Of a DNA stretch of 9,881 nucleotides, positions 7,595 through 9,881 are shown in pieces. Source of the stretch: a bacterium (GTDB lineage Bacteria; Patescibacteriota; Gracilibacteria; JAUYGZ01); contig JAUYKR010000056.1 of the NCBI GenBank assembly GCA_030699855.1, positions 1-9,881 on the forward strand, given 5' to 3'. The notes under the pieces were generated by a model, which saw only the letters and a list, made by a program, of their open reading frames with translations, made no database searches and was not told the origin of the DNA. A program made the position numbers and the translations under genes. Position 1 is the first letter of the stretch. Every line of letters starts with the position of its first letter.

Positions 7595-8035
7595 ATGAAA
7601 GGCAACCTTAAGGTCATGAAGGGTTTCACCCTGATTGAAATCCTGGTCACGATCGTCATTCTCGTCATCCTGGCGGGAATTACCATTGTTGCTCTCAATC
7701 CCGGACAGAATATTGACGACGCCAATGATGCGGTCCGCCGCGCCGACGTCAACACCATTCTGAACGCCGTCTGGCAGTACGCGGTAGATAATGATGGCGC
7801 CCTCCCTGCAGAAATTACGGCCGCCACCGAAGCCATCAGCAACGCCGCCGCTAATATTTGTGCCGACATTGTCGATGAATACATCGCCGAAGTTCCGGCC
7901 GACCCCACCACCGGTTCCTACACCGACTGCGCCACGTACGCCTCCGGCTATACCATATCCCGTAACGCCGCTGGAACCCGCGTGACCGTCAACGCCACCC
8001 TGAGCGACGCTACTACCTATTCCCAGACCCGCTAA
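7595..8035 (+). CDS. pilA: Type IV pilin, probable major fibre subunit
   Basis: 146 aa from the ATG at 7595. The leader MKGNLKVMKG ends in Gly10, followed by FTLIEILVTIVILVILAGIT with Phe11 at +1 and Glu15 at +5: a textbook class III prepilin. The helix continues through NPGQ (35-38) and DAVRRADVNTILNAVWQYAVDN to a small C-terminal domain. Cys89 and Cys112 probably form a disulfide. The mature form would be 136 residues. Another in-frame ATG at 7616 would leave only a three-residue leader; an upstream ATG at 7502 would lie inside pilD and give an unusually long 41-residue leader. Its own spacer, possible promoter and strong downstream terminator suggest separate, high expression. Being the only small canonical pilin in the window makes it the best candidate for the major subunit. 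Confidence 0.93.
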   Translation: MKGNLKVMKGFTLIEILVTIVILVILAGITIVALNPGQNIDDANDAVRRADVNTILNAVWQYAVDNDGALPAEITAATEAISNAAANICADIVDEYIAEVPADPTTGSYTDCATYASGYTISRNAAGTRVTVNATLSDATTYSQTR

Positions 8036-8047
8036 AAATGAATTTTC

Positions 8048-8081
8048 AAAAACCCTTCTGGCTTTTGCCAGAGGGGTTTTT
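8048..8081 (+). terminator. Rho-independent terminator after the pilin gene
   Basis: Arms 8048-8062 and 8067-8081 form a 15-bp stem with one G-U pair (8056/8073) around a TTTT loop. The core is GC-rich (CCC.TCTGGC with GCCAGA.GGG), the 3' arm ends in TTTTT, and more T follows. It begins 12 nt after the pilin TAA and should end the pilin transcript, and with it the pilus operon. Confidence 0.93.
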
Positions 8082-8120
8082 GTTGTGGGTACGTCAGTAA
8101 AAAACCAGCCCTCTGTTTCT

Positions 8121-8158
8121 TTGCAAAATTACTAGCATCAACAATCCTTTTCTACTAT
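8121..8158 (+). promoter_or_regulatory. Candidate promoter/regulatory region of the second pilin-like gene
   Basis: After the terminator, the gene at 8190 needs its own promoter. TTGCAA at 8121-8126 resembles a -35 box, and TACTAT at 8153-8158 a -10 box, but they are 26 nt apart, too far to act as a pair. TTGCAAA and the octamer TAGCATCA (8133-8140) both also occur in front of the first pilin gene (7537 and 7564), which suggests shared control. The exact promoter cannot be fixed from sequence alone. Confidence 0.3.
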
Positions 8159-8189
8159 TCTATCCCCACCATAATCTTAGGCTTTAGCC

Positions 8190-8603
8190 ATGAAAGAAAA
8201 GAACGCCATCACCATCTTCATTATCGCCGCCGTTGCCATCGCTGCACTCATCATCTATTCCTTGAGCAAAGCCAGTCTGATGGAACAACAGGATGCCCAG
8301 CGCAAAGATGATATCAAGGATATCCTCGCTGCCCTGCAGCTTTACCAGGAGGAAGAAGGACGCCTACCCCGCATCGCCAATCAGTTTAAGATTTTGAAAT
8401 CTGGCACGGCAGACGTTTGCGACGCGCTCGTGCCCCAATATCTGTTCACCTTTCCGGTTGACCCGACAGACGGATACTTCGACGACTGCGACCACTATAA
8501 TTCCCGCTACCACATCCGCCTCCAGGACGGTAAAGTAACCGTACGAGCTCGCCTCAGCGACCGCTCGGTTCATGTGGAAGAATTCTGGGTAGCAGGAAAA
8601 TAA
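8190..8603 (+). CDS. Pilin-like membrane-anchored protein lacking a prepilin cleavage site
   Basis: 137 aa. The N-terminus MKEKNAITIFIIAAVAIAAL is a basic start plus a membrane helix (about 6-25) with no Gly|Phe-x-x-x-Glu site. From residue 35 it clearly parallels the pilin at 7595: DAQRKDDIKDILAALQLYQEEEGRLP against DAVRRADVNTILNAVWQYAVDNDGALP, then FPVDPTDGYFDDCDHY against VPADPTTGSYTDCATY, and VTVRARLSD against VTVNATLSD. Cys77 and Cys100 are 23 residues apart, exactly as in the pilin (89 and 112). It is therefore a paralogue that has lost or replaced the processing signal. Such a protein could stay in the membrane as an assembly factor, a pilin-pool partner or a competitor of the major pilin; the choice among these is inference. 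It lies beyond the pilin terminator and so is probably transcribed separately. Confidence 0.88.
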   Translation: MKEKNAITIFIIAAVAIAALIIYSLSKASLMEQQDAQRKDDIKDILAALQLYQEEEGRLPRIANQFKILKSGTADVCDALVPQYLFTFPVDPTDGYFDDCDHYNSRYHIRLQDGKVTVRARLSDRSVHVEEFWVAGK

Positions 8604-8610
8604 CAGCAAA

Positions 8611-8758
8611 GTACGGAAGAGTGGTGTGAAATTATGCTGCGAGGACAAACGAAGAGAAAAATGTGATAACAGGTTTTTAGTTGCAAAGAACTTATCTTAA
8701 AACACCAAACAAGCAGATCCTCTTCCACAGCAAGTAATTTCACACCACTCTTCCGTAC
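8611..8758. repeat. Perfect 24-bp inverted repeat with 100-nt spacer, directly upstream of gmk
   Basis: The left arm (8611-8634, starting GTACGGAAGAGTGG) and right arm (8735-8758, ending CCACTCTTCCGTAC) are exact reverse complements over all 24 bases. The spacer 8635-8734 has no coding capacity. The right arm ends 5 nt before the gmk ATG, and the left arm begins 7 nt after the stop of the pilin-like gene. The heptamer CTCTTCC also occurs at 8720-8726, so GGAAGAG in the left arm (8614-8620) could pair there instead. Possible readings are a long mRNA hairpin, an invertible segment, or a small transposon-like relic; no target-site duplication is evident. Confidence 0.9.
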
Positions 8759-8763
8759 CCAAA

Positions 8764-9345
8764 ATGCTCTACTTGATCCTCGGCCCCTCCGGCGTCGGCA
8801 AAAGCGTGCAGGTGAAGAAGTTGCGGGAGAACCACCCCGACTTCGTCTTCCCCAAGTCGGTCAGCACCCGCAAAATGCGCCCGGGAGAATCACAGGGTAA
8901 TCCCTATTTCTTCATATCGGATGAAGAGTTTGACCAGCACATCGCCGCCGAAGATTTTTTGGAATACGCCGTCGTTCACGAATCAGCCCGCTACGGCACC
9001 TTGAAGCAGCCCATTCAGGAAGCGGTTGAGCAAGATAAGGTCGTCATAAAAGAATTGGATATTCAGGGACTCAAAAAGGTTTGGGAGACCATCGCCGCCG
9101 GCAAAGCCGATTTTTTGGAAGGAAAACTGGCATCCATCTTTTTACTCCCCCCCAGTGAGGAAGTCTTGATCAATCGCATTGTTTCCCGCAGTGAAATTAA
9201 GGAACGGGAGCTGAACCAGCGCCTGGAAAGCGCCCGCCGGGAGGTTGAACAAGCCCACCTCTGCACCCACCAGGTGAAGGTGGAAGATGAAGATTCGATT
9301 GAGGAAGTCTACGAAAAAGTGGGAAAGATTATTGTCCCTCGGTAG
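8764..9345 (+). CDS. gmk: Guanylate kinase
   Basis: 193 aa, the normal size for bacterial guanylate kinase, which converts GMP and ATP to GDP and ADP in the cytoplasm. The P-loop GPSGVGKS is at residues 7-14. The GMP-binding segment STRKMRPGESQGNPYFF (34-50) holds the paired arginines and GE of the family's TTRxxRxGE motif, followed by DEEFDQHI and FLEYAVVHESARYGT (65-79) with the conserved Glu and Tyr. IKELDIQGLKKV (about 95-106) matches the EIDVQG motif, and SIFLLPPS (124-131) is also typical. The start follows the inverted repeat by 5 nt with no Shine-Dalgarno sequence. It has no functional link to the pilus genes and is a housekeeping neighbour. Confidence 0.93.
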   Translation: MLYLILGPSGVGKSVQVKKLRENHPDFVFPKSVSTRKMRPGESQGNPYFFISDEEFDQHIAAEDFLEYAVVHESARYGTLKQPIQEAVEQDKVVIKELDIQGLKKVWETIAAGKADFLEGKLASIFLLPPSEEVLINRIVSRSEIKERELNQRLESARREVEQAHLCTHQVKVEDEDSIEEVYEKVGKIIVPR

Positions 9346-9401
9346 GAGGTTTATGAGGGTCATAATGACGCGGTGGCGGTGGGCTTTTTTGAAGAAGACA
9401 C

Positions 9402-9466
9402 ATATCCTCCTGTCACCATTTCTCAAAACTTTTGGGGAGTGAGAGAGAAACGTGACAGGAGGGTAT
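9402..9466 (+). other. Long imperfect stem-loop downstream of gmk
   Basis: Arms 9402-9416 and 9452-9466 pair over 15 bp with one G-U pair (9405/9463). After a small bulge, 9419-9424 (TTTCTC) pairs with 9445-9450 (GAGAAA), leaving a 20-nt loop. No T-run follows, so it is not an ordinary terminator. The 3' arm overlaps GGGTATCTACCC (9461-9472), a competing small hairpin. Possible roles are 3'-end stabilisation or part of a structured RNA. Confidence 0.6.
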
Positions 9467-9471
9467 CTACC

Positions 9472-9491
9472 CTCTTCCCTTGACGGAAGAG
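9472..9491 (+). other. 7-bp hairpin CTCTTCC/GGAAGAG
   Basis: CTCTTCC (9472-9478) pairs perfectly with GGAAGAG (9485-9491) around a 6-nt loop, 5 nt after the long stem-loop. The same heptamer is part of the inverted repeat upstream of gmk. Confidence 0.5.
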
Positions 9492-9672
9492 CAGAACCAT
9501 CAAAACTGTCATGCATCCCCCCTATGCGATCTCGGAAATTAAAACCGAGACTGCTCGAGAAGCACTCCCCAACTTCTGTAACCGATATGAAAGTCCAGCC
9601 GAACCAAACCTGGCGATATACTAAAAGGAAGCGGCGGAAGACTCAAGCTCTTTTTTTGGGAAGTTTCTGTGC

Positions 9673-9702
9673 TTGACCTTTTGGCTGCCGGGAGGGTATA
9701 TT
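9673..9702 (+). promoter_or_regulatory. Sigma70-type promoter for the last gene
   Basis: TTGACC (9673-9678) and TATATT (9697-9702) each match five of six consensus bases, with an 18-nt spacer. Transcription would begin near 9709, giving a leader of about 36 nt to the ATG at 9745. This is the best promoter match in the window and fits a new transcription unit after the long gap. Confidence 0.65.
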
Positions 9703-9744
9703 GTGACCTTAGGGGGATTTGAATACCCTTATTTTTCAATTCCC

Positions 9745-9881
9745 ATGTCAACCACCAAAGATCCAAGAGAAGACAGTGAAGATGCTCTCGCGTCAGCTTT
9801 GGAAAAAGATGACGAAGGAGTCGACGGAGCAGCAGCAACGCTCACGCTGGGTACACACGATGGTGAACTTGTTCTGACAAT
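9745..9881 (+). CDS. Unidentified protein with acidic N-terminus (3' end outside window)
   Basis: An open frame of 45 codons runs from ATG to the window edge. It begins MSTTKDPREDSEDALASALE and continues with KDDEGVDGAAA and TLTLGTHDGELVLT. The first 30 residues are rich in Asp and Glu and probably disordered; the last visible part looks like the start of a beta-strand region. No family is recognised. A strong promoter lies upstream. The start has no Shine-Dalgarno sequence, like most genes here. Confidence comes from the promoter, the open frame and gene-like composition, not from homology. Confidence 0.6.
   Translation, partial: MSTTKDPREDSEDALASALEKDDEGVDGAAATLTLGTHDGELVLT

Larger units (their letters stand above)
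9346..9672. other. Long non-coding gap after gmk with several predicted stem-loops
   Basis: No convincing gene is seen over about 330 nt. The stretch holds a long stem-loop (9402-9466), a 7-bp hairpin (9472-9491), a 6-bp hairpin TCTCGG/CCGAGA (9530-9550) and a T7 run (9651-9657). The stems are consecutive and lie in a region rich in repeats of CTCTTCC/GGAAGAG. It could be a structured non-coding RNA or a set of regulatory leader and 3'-end structures. It does not match tRNA, tmRNA, SRP RNA or RNase P RNA as far as I can recognise. Confidence 0.4.

Noticed and set aside
8681..8710. Promoter inside the inverted-repeat spacer driving gmk
   Set aside because: TTGCAA at 8681 has no acceptable -10 at 16-18 nt, and TATCTT (8693-8698) has no -35 at proper spacing, on this strand. 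No good pair was found on the other strand either.
9355..9389. Terminator for gmk ending in T6 at 9384-9389
   Set aside because: The T-run is preceded by a G-rich stretch with no complementary C-rich arm nearby, so no stem forms.
9586..9640. RNase P or SRP RNA fragment, suggested by GAAAGTCC and AGGAAGC
   Set aside because: Only isolated short matches; the surrounding conserved helices and bases of either RNA are missing.
9452..9676. 74-codon + strand frame after gmk
   Set aside because: Low-complexity, very basic composition, no RBS, overlaps the stem-loops and the -35 box at 9673; no sign of a real protein.
9539..9838. 99-codon - strand frame overlapping the last gene
   Set aside because: Antisense to the promoter and the start of the gene at 9745; composition is that of a shadow frame.

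Overview
The window holds one end of a type IV pilus assembly locus, then a guanylate kinase gene, and ends inside an unidentified gene. All genes are on the + strand. TAA, TAG and TGA all end genes here, and TGA ends four, so the TGA-to-glycine code of Gracilibacteria/Absconditabacteria does not apply. No secretin or PilP gene is present, the pilins are small and simple, PilM and PilN are fused, and minor pilins carry LVIVD beta-propellers. Together these suggest a Patescibacteria/CPR bacterium or similar monoderm lineage. That placement is inference from gene content only.

Layout. Positions 1-7523 look like one tightly packed operon entered from upstream, with gaps of 4, 12, 5 and 9 nt followed by three successive 4-nt ATGA stop/start overlaps. 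In order it encodes: a 5'-truncated LVIVD propeller protein; a complete paralogue of it with a class III prepilin N-terminus; a PilW/PulJ-like minor pilin; a PilX/GspK-like membrane protein without the usual cleavage site; a PilM-PilN fusion; PilO; a 59-codon single-pass membrane protein; and the prepilin peptidase PilD. A 71-nt spacer with a possible promoter leads to a classical small type IV pilin (7595-8035), followed by a strong intrinsic terminator. Next comes a second pilin-like gene (8190-8603). It keeps the globular domain and cysteine pair of the first pilin but has lost the prepilin cleavage motif.

Positions 8604-8763 hold a perfect 24-bp inverted repeat with a 100-nt spacer, ending 5 nt before the gmk start codon. 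Downstream of gmk is a gap of about 400 nt with several stem-loops, then a good sigma70-type promoter (9673-9702) and the first 45 codons of an unknown acidic protein.

How the genes work together: PilD would process the prepilins, and the PilMN fusion with PilO would form the inner-membrane alignment subcomplex. The pilin at 7595-8035 is the likely fibre subunit. The two propeller proteins with the PilW-like and PilX-like proteins would form a minor-pilin or tip complex, presumably adhesive. The motors (PilB, PilT) and platform (PilC) are not in this window.

Almost no gene has a recognisable Shine-Dalgarno sequence; several starts are instead preceded by short A-rich stretches.
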